This document shows, piece by piece, positions 19,596 to 29,586 of a stretch of 64,000 nt of DNA; the stretch's first letter is position 1, and every line of letters starts with the position of its first letter. Under the pieces are notes generated by a model that was not told the DNA's origin, made no database searches, and saw only the letters and a list, made by a program, of their open reading frames with translations. The stretch comes from Tepidibacter formicigenes DSM 15518 (GTDB lineage Bacteria; Bacillota; Clostridia; Peptostreptococcales; Peptostreptococcaceae), in contig NZ_FRAE01000004.1 of NCBI RefSeq assembly GCF_900142235.1, positions 40,599-104,598 of the forward strand, in the 5' to 3' direction. The position numbers and the translations under genes were made by a program.

Positions 19596-20642
19596 TTGAG
19601 AAAATTAACAAAAGAAGTAGTATGTGGAAGTGTTAAAATTGGAGGAAATAACCCTATAACTATTCAATCTATGACTAATACAGATACAAGAGATGTAAAT
19701 TCTACCGTAAATCAAATAAAAGGACTTGAAGAAGTAGGTTGTGATATAATTAGAGTTGCAGTTCCTGATATGGAAGCGGCAAGTAAGCTTTTGGATATAA
19801 AAAGAAAAATAAATATTCCAATAATAGCTGATATACACTTTGATTACAAGTTAGCTCTTGAATCTATAAAGCAAGGTGTTGATGGGCTTAGAATTAATCC
19901 TGGTAATATAGGTGATTTGGGAAGAGTAAAGAAAATAGTTGAAAAAGCAAAAGAAAGAAACATTAAAATAAGAATAGGGGTCAATGGAGGATCTCTAGAA
20001 AAAGATCTCCTTGAAAAATATAAAAAACCTACAGCACAGGCTTTAGTAGAAAGTGCAATGAGACATGTTAAAATTCTTGAAGAACTTGATTTTGATAATA
20101 TAGTAATTTCTTTAAAATCTAGTGATATATATACTACAGTTTCTGCATATGAACTTATGTCTCAAAAGGTAAATTATCCACTTCATATAGGCATAACTGA
20201 ATCTGGAAGCGTAAGAAAAGGTACAATAAAATCTTCTATAGGGATAGGATATTTACTTTTAAGAGGAATAGGTGATACTATTAGAGTTTCACTAACAGGA
20301 GATCCTAAAGAGGAAATTTTTGTAGGAAAGGAAATATTGAAATCTTTAGGATTGATTGAAGGAGGAGTAAAGATGATATCTTGTCCTACATGTGGAAGAT
20401 GTAATATAGATTTAATAAATATAGCATCTAAAGTAGAAGAGAAAATAAAAGACATAGATAAGAATATGACTGTTGCTATAATGGGATGTGCTGTAAATGG
20501 ACCAGGAGAAGCTAGAGAAGCAGATATAGGAATTGCTGGAGGAAACGGTGAAGGACTTCTATTTAAAAAAGGTAAGATTGTAAGAAAAATAAAAAGTGAA
20601 TATTTAGTAGATGAATTAATTAATGAAATTAAAAAATTCTAG
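19596..20642 (+). CDS. ispG: 4-hydroxy-3-methylbut-2-enyl diphosphate synthase (IspG/GcpE)
   Basis: IspG is the [4Fe-4S] enzyme converting ME-cPP to HMBPP in the MEP pathway. The TIM-barrel start IGGNNPITIQSMTNTDTRDV and the cluster cysteines in SCPTCGRCN and MGCAVNGPGEA are present. The start is a TTG at 19596 with an AAGGTGA site. Its stop codon is part of the terminator stem that follows. Confidence 0.97.
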   Translation: MRKLTKEVVCGSVKIGGNNPITIQSMTNTDTRDVNSTVNQIKGLEEVGCDIIRVAVPDMEAASKLLDIKRKINIPIIADIHFDYKLALESIKQGVDGLRINPGNIGDLGRVKKIVEKAKERNIKIRIGVNGGSLEKDLLEKYKKPTAQALVESAMRHVKILEELDFDNIVISLKSSDIYTTVSAYELMSQKVNYPLHIGITESGSVRKGTIKSSIGIGYLLLRGIGDTIRVSLTGDPKEEIFVGKEILKSLGLIEGGVKMISCPTCGRCNIDLINIASKVEEKIKDIDKNMTVAIMGCAVNGPGEAREADIGIAGGNGEGLLFKKGKIVRKIKSEYLVDELINEIKKF

Positions 20643-20663
20643 ACTTTTTAGTCTAGAATTTTT
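20632..20663 (+). terminator. Terminator at the end of ispG
   Basis: A 13-bp stem (20632-20644 with 20651-20663) has a 6-base loop and a T-tract at its 3' side. It includes the ispG stop codon. It separates the isoprenoid block from polC. Confidence 0.8.
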
Positions 20664-20698
20664 ATGTTAATGTATTAAAAACTTTCTAGGAGGAAGTT

Positions 20699-23600
20699 AT
20701 GGAAGGTATAAAGGAATATTTAACTAAAATAGGATTAGATAAAGTAAAATTAGATTCTACATTCAATAATGTATGTATAAAAAAAATATTATATTTTAGA
20801 GAAGATAAAATAGTTTATATATTTTTAGAATCAAATAAAATACTAAAAATTAATACTTTGAAAAAATTAGAAATTGAAATAAAAAATAAGTTGGATTATT
20901 TTAATAGCATAAGAATAAAAGTAAGATATAAAGATTTAGATATAAATAATATTATTAATATTTTAGATTCTTACTGGAATAACATATTGTTTGTAATTAA
21001 ATCATTGGTGCCTTCAATTAATTGTATATGCAATGAAATAAAATGGAAATATGAAGATAATTCATTCAAAATAAGCATAAATGATGAAATTTTATATAAA
21101 AGACTAACAATTAAAAATGCTTCATATTCTATAAAAAACATTATTAATGAAGAATTAGGGTTAGACTTAAATGTGAATTTTATTTTACAGCCTAAGGAAA
21201 CTTTAGATTTACAGGAGTATATGTCAAAAAAAGATGAAGAAACTAATGATATATTGAATAAAATTATAAGTATTAAAGAAATTGAAGAAGAAAAAGTAGA
21301 AAAAGATGATAAGAATGAAAGTGAAAAACAAGAAACTAATTTAATATATGGAAAAGAGAATATAGATCCTATAGAAATAATTAAGAATATTACTCCTGAA
21401 ACAGGAAGAGTTTCTATAAAAGGCGAAGTATTTGATATAGAGGTTAGAGAATTAAAAGGTGGAAGAACTCTTCTTACAATTTCTATCACAGACTATACAA
21501 GCTCTATAAAATGTAAATTATTTTTAAGAGAAAATAATAAAGATAATATCATAGATAATATAAAGAAAGGTTCATACTTAAGAATAAGAGGAAATGCATT
21601 GTTTGATAATTATTCACAGGAACTTATTATTAATATATCTGATATACAAAGATCTAAAAAGAAAGAAAGAATAGATAATAGTAGAGAGAAAAGGGTAGAA
21701 CTTCATCTTCATACTCAAATGTCTGCTATGGATGCTGTTACATCTGCTTCAAAGCTGATTGAAAGAGCTGCAAAATGGGGACATAAAGCTATTGCAATTA
21801 CTGACCATGGAGTAGTTCAAGGATTTCCAGAAGCCATGGATGCTGCAAAAAAATATGGAATAAAAGTGATTTATGGTGTAGAAGGATATTTAGTAAATGA
21901 TACTAATCCTATAATAAAAAATCCAAATAAATTGCCTCTTGAGCAAAACTTTGTAGTATTTGATATAGAGACTACAGGGTTTTCTGCTAAAAATGACAGA
22001 ATTACAGAAATTGGAGCAGTAAAGATAAAAAACTTTGAGATAGTTGATAGATTTAGCGTTTTAGTTAATCCCGAGAAATCAATTCCATATAAAGTACAAG
22101 AACTTACGGGAATAACTAATGATATGGTAAAAAATGAACCTACTATAGAAAAAATAATGCCAGAATTTCTAGAATTTATAAAAGGCAGTGTATTAGTTGC
22201 TCATAACGCGGATTTTGATATAGGATTTATAAAAGAAAATTGTAATAGATTATCTCTTGAATTTAATAATAGATTTATAGATACGATAGCTCTTGCTAAA
22301 GAATTGCTTCCAAATTTAAAAAGATATAAATTAAATATAGTTGCAAAAGAATTAAATGTATCTCTTGAAAATCATCATAGAGCAGTAGATGATGCAGAAG
22401 CTACTTCTGAAATATTCATTAAATTTTTAGATATGTTAAAAGAAAAAGGAGTAAGCACTTTAAATCAAGTTAATGAAATATTTAAGGAAACAGATTATAA
22501 AAAAATAAGAACAAATCATATAACTATACTTGTAAAAAATTATACTGGGCTTAAAAATCTATATAAAATAATTTCTCAGTCTCATATCAATTACTTCTAC
22601 AAAAATCCAAGAATACCAAAGAGTGTATTATCTAAATATAGAGAAGGACTTATAATTGGATCTGCTTGTGAAAATGGAGAAGTTTATCAAAGTATACTAA
22701 AAAATAAAGAAGAAGATGAGATAAAAGAGATTATAGAATTTTATGATTATTTAGAAATTATGCCTCTTGACAATAATAAATTTATGATAGAAAAAGAAAT
22801 AGTTAAAGATTATGAAGAATTGAAAGATATTAATAGAAAATTAATAGAACTTGGAGAAAAATACAATAAACTTGTAGTTGCTACAGGAGATGTGCATTTT
22901 TTAGACCCTCATGATGAAATTTATAGGAAAATATTAAAACATTCTCAGGGGTTTAAAAATGCAGATGAAGAAGTTCCTCTATATTTTAGAACTACAGATG
23001 AAATGCTGAATGAATTTAGTTATTTAGGGGATGATATAGCTAGAAAAGTTGTTATAACAAATACTAATAAAATAGCTGATAGTGTAGATATAATAAAGCC
23101 AATTCCAGATGAAACATGCACACCTGTAATAGAAGGTTCTGAGGAAGCTCTAAGGAATATGTGTTACGAAAAAGCTCATGGAATGTATGGAGAAATTCTT
23201 CCTGATATAGTTAAAGATAGACTAGAAAGAGAGTTAAACTCTATAATAAGTAATGGATATGCAGTACTTTATATAATTTCACAAAAACTTGTTACAAAAT
23301 CATTAGAAGATGGATATCTAGTAGGCTCTAGAGGTTCTGTTGGTTCTTCTTTTGTAGCTACAATGAGTGATATAACAGAAGTTAATCCTTTACCTGCTCA
23401 TTATAGATGTGAGAAATGTCTTTATTCTGAATTCTTTGAAACAGGAAGTTATACATCAGGTGCAGATTTACCTGATAAAAATTGCCCTAATTGTAAGATT
23501 CCTTTTATAAAAGATGGACATGATATACCTTTTGAGGTATTCTTAGGTTTTGAAGGCGATAAAGAGCCAGATATAGACCTTAATTTTGCAGGAGAATACC

Positions 23601-24988
23601 AACCAAATGCTCATAAATATACAGAAGTTTTATTTGGAGAAGGATATGTATATAGAGCTGGAACTATAGGTACTATAGCAGATAAAACTGCTTATGGATT
23701 TGCAAAAAAATATATAGAAGAAAATGAAATTACTACAACATCAGCAGAGATTAATAGGTTGGCTAGTGGATGTACAGGAATAAAAAGGACATCAGGTCAG
23801 CATCCAGGAGGAGTTATGGTAGTTCCTCATTATAAGGAAATTTATGATTTTTCACCTATTCAATATCCAGCTAACGATCCTTCATCAGGAGTTATAACTA
23901 CTCATTTTGACTACCATTCTATAAGTGGTAGAATACTTAAGCTTGATATACTTGGACACGATGTTCCCACTATAATAAGAATGCTTGAAGATATAACAGA
24001 AATTAATGCCACTAAAATACCTCTTGATGATAAAAAAACAATGTCTATATTCACATCTACTGAGGCTTTAGGAGTAACTCCTGAAGATATTAATTGTCCT
24101 ATAGGGAGTCTTGGTATACCTGAATTTGGAACTAAGTTCGTAAGGCAAATGCTTTTGGATACAAAGCCTACAACTTTTGGAGAACTTGTTAGAATATCGG
24201 GACTTTCACATGGTACAGATGTTTGGCTTAATAATGCTCAAGACCTAGTAAGAGATGGAGTAGTTACACTTAAAGATGTTATATCAACAAGAGATGATAT
24301 TATGAACTATTTAATATTTAAGGGGTTAAAGCCAAAATTAGCATTTCAAATCATGGAAAAGGTTAGAAAAGGCAAAGGTTTAAAGCCTGAGGATGAAGCT
24401 GAAATGAGAAAGAATAATGTGCCTCAGTGGTATATAGATTCTTGTAAGAAGATAAAATATATGTTTCCTAAGGCTCATGCTGTTGCATATGTTATGATGT
24501 CATTTAGAATTGCTTATTTTAAAGTTTATTATCCTTGTGCATTTTATGCAACATATTTTACAACGAAAGCTGAAGATTTTGATGCAGAATTGATTGTAAA
24601 AGGGAAAGATGCAGTAATGGAAAAAATAAAAGAAATAGAAAAATTAGGTAATGGTGCCACTGCAAAAGAAAAAAATATGCTGACAGTACTTGAAGTTGTT
24701 GTAGAGATGTTTGCAAGAAATATTGAGATTTTAAGAGTTGATTTATATAAGTCTGATGCAAAAAAATTTAAGATACTAGATGGAAAGTTGTTACCTCCAC
24801 TAATCGCTCTTCAAGGGGTAGGAGCTAATGCTGCAGTAAATATAGCGGTTGAAAGAGAAAAAGAAGAATTTTTATCTATAGAAGATTTAAGGAAAAGAAC
24901 TAAAATTTCTAAGACTGTTATAGAGACTTTAAAAAGCCATGGCTGTCTTGAAGGTATGCCTGATACAAATCAATTGTCATTACTGTGA
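20699..24988 (+). CDS. polC: DNA polymerase III alpha subunit, PolC type
   Basis: PolC is the main replicative polymerase of low-GC Gram-positives. The 1429-residue protein shows an N-terminal domain, an OB fold (about 235-320, GEVFDIEVRELKGGRTLL), the PHP domain (VELHLHTQMSAMDAVT, about 337) interrupted by the DEDD exonuclease (VVFDIETTGFSAKNDRITEIGAV, about 420), a Zn-finger (CEKC...CPNC, about 905-935) and the polymerase core (EPDIDLNF). It ends in TGA, which matters for the TGA question in copA: TGA is a normal stop here. Confidence 0.98.
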   Translation: MEGIKEYLTKIGLDKVKLDSTFNNVCIKKILYFREDKIVYIFLESNKILKINTLKKLEIEIKNKLDYFNSIRIKVRYKDLDINNIINILDSYWNNILFVIKSLVPSINCICNEIKWKYEDNSFKISINDEILYKRLTIKNASYSIKNIINEELGLDLNVNFILQPKETLDLQEYMSKKDEETNDILNKIISIKEIEEEKVEKDDKNESEKQETNLIYGKENIDPIEIIKNITPETGRVSIKGEVFDIEVRELKGGRTLLTISITDYTSSIKCKLFLRENNKDNIIDNIKKGSYLRIRGNALFDNYSQELIINISDIQRSKKKERIDNSREKRVELHLHTQMSAMDAVTSASKLIERAAKWGHKAIAITDHGVVQGFPEAMDAAKKYGIKVIYGVEGYLVNDTNPIIKNPNKLPLEQNFVVFDIETTGFSAKNDRITEIGAVKIKNFEIVDRFSVLVNPEKSIPYKVQELTGITNDMVKNEPTIEKIMPEFLEFIKGSVLVAHNADFDIGFIKENCNRLSLEFNNRFIDTIALAKELLPNLKRYKLNIVAKELNVSLENHHRAVDDAEATSEIFIKFLDMLKEKGVSTLNQVNEIFKETDYKKIRTNHITILVKNYTGLKNLYKIISQSHINYFYKNPRIPKSVLSKYREGLIIGSACENGEVYQSILKNKEEDEIKEIIEFYDYLEIMPLDNNKFMIEKEIVKDYEELKDINRKLIELGEKYNKLVVATGDVHFLDPHDEIYRKILKHSQGFKNADEEVPLYFRTTDEMLNEFSYLGDDIARKVVITNTNKIADSVDIIKPIPDETCTPVIEGSEEALRNMCYEKAHGMYGEILPDIVKDRLERELNSIISNGYAVLYIISQKLVTKSLEDGYLVGSRGSVGSSFVATMSDITEVNPLPAHYRCEKCLYSEFFETGSYTSGADLPDKNCPNCKIPFIKDGHDIPFEVFLGFEGDKEPDIDLNFAGEYQPNAHKYTEVLFGEGYVYRAGTIGTIADKTAYGFAKKYIEENEITTTSAEINRLASGCTGIKRTSGQHPGGVMVVPHYKEIYDFSPIQYPANDPSSGVITTHFDYHSISGRILKLDILGHDVPTIIRMLEDITEINATKIPLDDKKTMSIFTSTEALGVTPEDINCPIGSLGIPEFGTKFVRQMLLDTKPTTFGELVRISGLSHGTDVWLNNAQDLVRDGVVTLKDVISTRDDIMNYLIFKGLKPKLAFQIMEKVRKGKGLKPEDEAEMRKNNVPQWYIDSCKKIKYMFPKAHAVAYVMMSFRIAYFKVYYPCAFYATYFTTKAEDFDAELIVKGKDAVMEKIKEIEKLGNGATAKEKNMLTVLEVVVEMFARNIEILRVDLYKSDAKKFKILDGKLLPPLIALQGVGANAAVNIAVEREKEEFLSIEDLRKRTKISKTVIETLKSHGCLEGMPDTNQLSLL

Positions 24989-24992
24989 TAAG

Positions 24993-25021
24993 TTGCACAA
25001 AAAAACATTATATGGTATACT
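24993..25021 (+). promoter_or_regulatory. Promoter of the rimP-nusA-infB operon
   Basis: A TTGCAC box (24993-24998) and a TATACT box (25016-25021) are spaced by 17 bases, just after the polC stop and upstream of the 25054-25080 hairpin. The hairpin therefore lies inside the operon leader. Confidence 0.6.
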
Positions 25022-25053
25022 AGTATAGAAAAATATATGTTTTGTGAAAATAT

Positions 25054-25081
25054 AGAGTGGGGGCATTCCCACTCTTTCTTT
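25054..25081 (+). terminator. Terminator or leader attenuator before rimP
   Basis: AGAGTGGG (25054-25061) pairs with CCCACTCT (25068-25075) around a 6-base loop and is followed by TTCTTTT. It ends polC transcripts. Because it is downstream of a good promoter, it may also attenuate the nusA operon, whose product NusA acts on hairpin pausing. Confidence 0.75.
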
Positions 25082-25125
25082 TATAGTTCATATATATTTA
25101 AAATTGAATAAAGGAGGATTAGTAA

Positions 25126-25584
25126 ATGAGAAAAAACATAGAAAAAACAGTAGAAGACTTAGTACTTCCAATAGTTGAAAAAGAAAATTTTGAATTAATT
25201 GACATAGAATACGTTCAAGAAGCAGGACATAAATACTTAAGAGTATATATAGATAAAGATGGAGGAATATCTCTAAATGACTGTAAATTGGTAAGTGAAG
25301 AATTAAGCAAAAAATTAGATGAGTTAGATCCAATAAAGGAGAATTACTTTTTAGAAGTATCATCTCCAGGCCTTGATAGGCCACTAAAAAAAGATAAAGA
25401 TTTTGAAAGATATAAAGGAAGAGATGTTGAATTAAAACTATATAAATCTTTAGATGGTAAAAAGCAGTTTGAAGGAGAGCTTTTAGGATTATTTGATGGA
25501 ATAATTAAAATAAAATCTGATAAAGAAGTATTTGAATTTAACAAAAAAGATGTATCTATAATTAGGTTATCTGTAAAAATTTAA
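25126..25584 (+). CDS. rimP: Ribosome maturation factor RimP
   Basis: RimP helps assemble the 30S subunit. The 152-residue protein has the N-terminal alpha/beta domain (LVLPIVEKENFELIDIEYVQEAGHKYLRVYIDKDGGI), the YFLEVSSPGLDRPL signature, and an SH3-like C-terminal barrel. It is first in the conserved rimP-nusA-rnpM-L7Ae-infB-rbfA operon. An AAAGGAGG site precedes the ATG. Confidence 0.97.
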   Translation: MRKNIEKTVEDLVLPIVEKENFELIDIEYVQEAGHKYLRVYIDKDGGISLNDCKLVSEELSKKLDELDPIKENYFLEVSSPGLDRPLKKDKDFERYKGRDVELKLYKSLDGKKQFEGELLGLFDGIIKIKSDKEVFEFNKKDVSIIRLSVKI

Positions 25585-25599
25585 TAAGGAGGAAAAATA

Positions 25600-26634
25600 A
25601 TGAATGTAGAATTTATAGAAGCTTTAGATCAGCTAGAAAAAGAAAAAGGAGTATCTAAGGAAATACTAATAGACACAATTGAAGCGGCGCTAGTTTCAGC
25701 GTACAAGAGAAACTTTGGATCTTCTCAAAATGTTAGAACTGAAATTGATAGAGAAAATGGAGATGTAAAAGTATATACTCAGAAAAAAGTAGTAGATGAA
25801 GTAGAAAATGACTTTCTTGAAATATCTCTAGAAGAAGCAAGAGAATTTAATCCAAACTATGAAATTGAAGATATAGTAGAATTTGAAGTGACTCCTAAAA
25901 ACTTTGGAAGAATAGCAGCTCAAACTGCTAAGCAAGTTGTAGTTCAAAGAATTAGAGAAGCAGAAAGAGAAGTAATATACGAAGAGTTTGTAAATAGAGA
26001 AAGTGAAATAGTAACAGGAATAGTAGCAAGAGTAAGTAAAGGAATAGTTTATGTATCCCTAGGAAGGGTAGAAGGAGTATTAAATCAAACTGAGCAAATT
26101 CCAGGTGAAACGTATGAAATAGGACAAAGAATAAAATCATATATACTAGAAGTTAAAAAGACAACAAAAGGACCACAAATATTATTATCTAGAAGTCATC
26201 CAGGTCTTGTTAAAAGATTATTTGAACTTGAAGTTCCTGAAATATATGATGGAGTTGTTCAAATAAAATCAATAGCTAGAGAAGCGGGATCTAGAACAAA
26301 AATGGCAGTACATTCAGTAGATGAAAATGTAGATCCTATAGGAGCTTGTGTTGGTCCTAAAGGAATTAGAGTAAAAAATATAGTTGACGAACTTAAAGAA
26401 GAGAAAATAGATATAATTAAGTATAGTCAGGATCCAGGTGAATTTATTTCAAGTTCATTAAGTCCATCAAAAGTAATATCTGTAGAAGTAGACGAAAACG
26501 AAAAAAGTGCAAAAGTTGTAGTACCAGATTATCAATTATCCTTAGCTATAGGTAAAGAAGGACAAAATGCTAGACTTGCAGCAAAGCTTACAAATTGGAA
26601 AATTGATATAAAAAGTGAAAGCCAAGCTAAATAA
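25600..26634 (+). CDS. nusA: Transcription termination/antitermination factor NusA
   Basis: NusA binds RNA polymerase and modulates pausing, termination and antitermination. The N-terminal domain (ALDQLEKEKGVSKEILIDTIEAALVSAYK) is followed by an S1 domain (about 135-200) and two KH domains with the GxxG-type loops CVGPKGIRV and AIGKEGQNARLAAKLT. At 344 residues it lacks the acidic C-terminal repeats of enterobacterial NusA, as is normal in Firmicutes. Confidence 0.98.
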   Translation: MNVEFIEALDQLEKEKGVSKEILIDTIEAALVSAYKRNFGSSQNVRTEIDRENGDVKVYTQKKVVDEVENDFLEISLEEAREFNPNYEIEDIVEFEVTPKNFGRIAAQTAKQVVVQRIREAEREVIYEEFVNRESEIVTGIVARVSKGIVYVSLGRVEGVLNQTEQIPGETYEIGQRIKSYILEVKKTTKGPQILLSRSHPGLVKRLFELEVPEIYDGVVQIKSIAREAGSRTKMAVHSVDENVDPIGACVGPKGIRVKNIVDELKEEKIDIIKYSQDPGEFISSSLSPSKVISVEVDENEKSAKVVVPDYQLSLAIGKEGQNARLAAKLTNWKIDIKSESQAK

Positions 26635-26660
26635 GATTAATTATAAAGGAGGAGATATTC

Positions 26661-26933
26661 TTGAAACAAAAGAAAATACCTCAACGTAAATGTATAGCTT
26701 GTCAAGACAGAGACTCTAAAAGAGATTTAATAAGAATAGTTAAAAATAAAGAAGGAGAAATATTTGTAGACCCTACAGGAAAAGCTAATGGTAGAGGTGC
26801 TTATATTTGTAATAATGTAGAATGTTTAGAGAAGGCTGTAAAAAGCAGAGCTTTAAATAGAGCTTTTAAATTAGAAATTCCACAAGAAATCTATGAAAAG
26901 TTAGGAGAGGAAATAAAAAAATATGAAAAATAA
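26661..26933 (+). CDS. rnpM: RNase P modulator RnpM (YlxR)
   Basis: This 90-residue YlxR/DUF448 protein has the family core KCIACQDRDSKRDLIRIVK and NGRGAYIC. YlxR proteins bind RNA, and Bacillus YlxR has been described as an RNase P modulator. It starts with TTG at 26661 behind an AGGAGGAGA site. Its end overlaps the next gene by 11 bases. Confidence 0.93.
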   Translation: MKQKKIPQRKCIACQDRDSKRDLIRIVKNKEGEIFVDPTGKANGRGAYICNNVECLEKAVKSRALNRAFKLEIPQEIYEKLGEEIKKYEK

Positions 26934-27252
26934 GATACTCTCTTTATTAGGACTTGCTTTAAAAAGTGGAAATTTAGTATCAGGAGACGATACTACTTTA
27001 AAGGAATTAAAGAAAAATAAAATCAAACTTGTAGTTATTGCACAGGATGCATCTGATAATACAAAAAAACTTTTTATAGATAAATCTAGATTTAGAAATG
27101 TAGAATATGCTTTATTTGCAACTAAAGAAGAATTAGGAAAAAGCATAGGAAAAAGTAGTAGAGCTGTTATAGGAATAAAAGATAAAAATTTTGCAAATAA
27201 AATAAAAGAATTAATAGGGGGTGAAGCTTTTGTCAAAGACAAGAGTTTATAA
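26923..27252 (+). CDS. L7Ae-family ribosomal protein (YlxQ)
   Basis: The 109-residue protein belongs to the L7Ae/L30e/S12e fold, which binds kink-turn RNA. The start [41 protein letters not shown] is typical of YlxQ. It overlaps the gene before by 11 bases and infB by about 23 bases. The tight overlaps suggest translational coupling through this part of the operon. Confidence 0.9.
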   Translation: MKNKILSLLGLALKSGNLVSGDDTTLKELKKNKIKLVVIAQDASDNTKKLFIDKSRFRNVEYALFATKEELGKSIGKSSRAVIGIKDKNFANKIKELIGGEAFVKDKSL

Positions 27253-29197
27253 ATTAGCGCAAGAAATTGGAATGTCAAGTAAAGACCTTATGGAAAAATT
27301 AGAAGAATTAGATATTAAAGTAGCAAATCATATGAGTACACTAGATGAAGAAGAGGCGGAACTTATCATTGAACTTTTAAAAGATGAAAAAGGAAATAGT
27401 AATTCTAATAATCAAGATGAAATAGCAGTTGAGGAAGAAGATGATAATATTCCTAAAATTGAAATAGGAAGTAAAATATCAGTTCAAAATTTAGCTCAAT
27501 TATTAGATAAAACCCCTTCTGAAGTTATTACTAAACTAATAAAATTAGGAGTAATGGCAACAATAAATCAGGAAATAGATTATGATATTGCAGAACTTGT
27601 AGCTTTAGATTATGGATTTAAAGCTATACAAGAAGAAGAAAAAGACATAATAGAAGAATATATGGAAATAGAAGAAGATAAGCCAGAAGATTTAGAGCCT
27701 AGACCTCCAATAGTAACAGTTATGGGACACGTTGATCACGGAAAAACATCTTTACTTGATGCTATAAGACATAGTAATGTTACAGCTAAAGAAGCAGGAG
27801 GAATAACTCAGCATATAGGAGCTTCAGAAGTTACTGTTGATGGCAAAAAAATAGTGTTCTTAGATACCCCAGGACATGAAGCTTTTACTGCTATGAGAGC
27901 GAGAGGTGCTCAAGTTACGGATATTGCTATACTTGTAGTAGCAGCAGATGATGGAATAATGCCTCAAACAATAGAAGCAATTAACCACGCAAAAGCAGCA
28001 GGAGTTCCAATAATAGTAGCTATAAATAAAATGGATAAGCAAGGAGCAAATCCAGATAGAGTAAAACAAGAACTTGCAGATCAGGGACTTTTAGTTGAAG
28101 ATTGGGGTGGAGATGTAATATCTGTTCCAGTTTCAGCTCTTAAGAATGAAAATATAGACACTATACTTGAAATGATATTACTTGTTGCAGAAATGGAAGA
28201 ACTTAAAGCAAATCCTAATAGAAAGGCAGTAGGAACAGTTGTAGAAGCTCAGCTTGATAAAGGAAGAGGTCCAGTTGCTACTGTGCTTGTTCAAAATGGA
28301 ACTCTAAGAGTAGGGGATTCAATTGTTGTTGGAAATGTTTATGGAAAAATAAGAGCTATGATAAATGATAAAGGTAAAAGAGTAAAAGAAGCTGGTCCTT
28401 CTATTCCAGTTGAAATTTTAGGACTTTCTGAGGTTCCAGAAGCAGGAGATCAATTTGTAGTAGTTGGAAGTGATAAAATTGCTAGAAGTATATCAGAAAA
28501 AAGAAAAGAAAAACTAAGAGAGGAACAATTAAAAGCAACTCAAAAGGTTTCACTTGATGATTTATTTAAACAAATGGAACAAGGTGAAATAAAGGAACTT
28601 AATATAATAGTAAAAGCTGATGTTCAAGGTTCAGTTCAAGCTGTTAAACAATCTTTAGAAAAATTAAGTAATGAAGAAGTTGCTGTAAAGGTAATACATG
28701 GTGGAGTAGGAGCTATAACTGAGTCTGATGTAATGCTTGCAAGTGCTTCGAATGCAATTATAATAGGATTTAATGTAAGACCAGTTGCTGGAGCAACATC
28801 AGTTGCTCAAACTGAAAAAGTTGATGTTAGAACATATAGAATAATATATAAGGCTATAGAAGATATACAAGCTGCTATGAAGGGGATGCTTGATCCTGAG
28901 TTTATTGAAGAAGATTTAGGTAAAGCAGAAGTTAGAGCTACATTTAAAGTTTCTGGAGTGGGAACTATAGCAGGATGTTATGTCCTTAACGGTAAAATTG
29001 CTAGAAACGCAAAAGTAAGATTAGTTAGAGATGGTATAGTAGTACATGAAGGAGAGCTTTCTTCATTAAAGAGATTTAAAGATGATGCAAAAGAGGTAGC
29101 TTCAGGTTATGAATGTGGTATAGGACTTGAAAAATATAACGATCTTAAAGAAGGAGATATTATAGAAGCTTATATAGTAAAAGAAAAGAAAAGATAA
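27230..29197 (+). CDS. infB: Translation initiation factor IF-2
   Basis: IF-2 brings initiator tRNA to the 30S subunit. The product of about 655 residues has a short acidic N-terminal region with two IF2_N helical motifs ([20 protein letters not shown] and [19 protein letters not shown]), the G domain (GHVDHGKTS at about 165, [12 protein letters not shown]), and the C-terminal beta-barrel and Met-tRNA-binding domains. The family start MSKTRVYKL fits the TTG at 27230. A GTG at 27221 is in frame but too close to the GGGGGTG ribosome site. Confidence 0.97.
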   Translation: MSKTRVYKLAQEIGMSSKDLMEKLEELDIKVANHMSTLDEEEAELIIELLKDEKGNSNSNNQDEIAVEEEDDNIPKIEIGSKISVQNLAQLLDKTPSEVITKLIKLGVMATINQEIDYDIAELVALDYGFKAIQEEEKDIIEEYMEIEEDKPEDLEPRPPIVTVMGHVDHGKTSLLDAIRHSNVTAKEAGGITQHIGASEVTVDGKKIVFLDTPGHEAFTAMRARGAQVTDIAILVVAADDGIMPQTIEAINHAKAAGVPIIVAINKMDKQGANPDRVKQELADQGLLVEDWGGDVISVPVSALKNENIDTILEMILLVAEMEELKANPNRKAVGTVVEAQLDKGRGPVATVLVQNGTLRVGDSIVVGNVYGKIRAMINDKGKRVKEAGPSIPVEILGLSEVPEAGDQFVVVGSDKIARSISEKRKEKLREEQLKATQKVSLDDLFKQMEQGEIKELNIIVKADVQGSVQAVKQSLEKLSNEEVAVKVIHGGVGAITESDVMLASASNAIIIGFNVRPVAGATSVAQTEKVDVRTYRIIYKAIEDIQAAMKGMLDPEFIEEDLGKAEVRATFKVSGVGTIAGCYVLNGKIARNAKVRLVRDGIVVHEGELSSLKRFKDDAKEVASGYECGIGLEKYNDLKEGDIIEAYIVKEKKR

Positions 29198-29220
29198 TAT
29201 ATAGAAGGGTTGTAGATACT

Positions 29221-29586
29221 ATGTCAACATATCCGAGAACAAAAAGAATAGGAGAAGAAATAAAAAAAGTAGTAAGTAGATTATTATTAGAAGGGATTAA
29301 AGACCCTAGAGTTTCTACTTTAGTTAGTGTTACTGATGTAGATGTTACTTCTGACTTAAAATATGCGTATATATATGTAAGCGTACTTTCTGGTGATAAA
29401 GAAAGTACTTTAAAGGGACTTAAAAGTGCTAGTGGATTTATTAGAAGAGAAGTTGGTAAAAATATAAAATTAAGATATACTCCAGAAATTATATTTAAAT
29501 TAGATGAGTCTATAGAAAAAGGACTTTATATGTCAAATTTAATTAAAAATCTTAATATCAAAAAAGAAGATGATGAGAATGAATAA
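29221..29586 (+). CDS. rbfA: Ribosome-binding factor A
   Basis: RbfA matures the 3' end region of 16S rRNA in the 30S subunit. The 121-residue KH-like protein has [46 protein letters not shown] and the C-terminal [18 protein letters not shown]. All family landmarks are there. Its end overlaps nrnA by 17 bases. Confidence 0.97.
   Translation: MSTYPRTKRIGEEIKKVVSRLLLEGIKDPRVSTLVSVTDVDVTSDLKYAYIYVSVLSGDKESTLKGLKSASGFIRREVGKNIKLRYTPEIIFKLDESIEKGLYMSNLIKNLNIKKEDDENE

Noticed and set aside
24980..24988. Genome-wide reassignment of TGA to an amino acid
   Set aside because: polC ends with TGA followed by non-coding sequence and a promoter, so TGA works as a stop in this organism.
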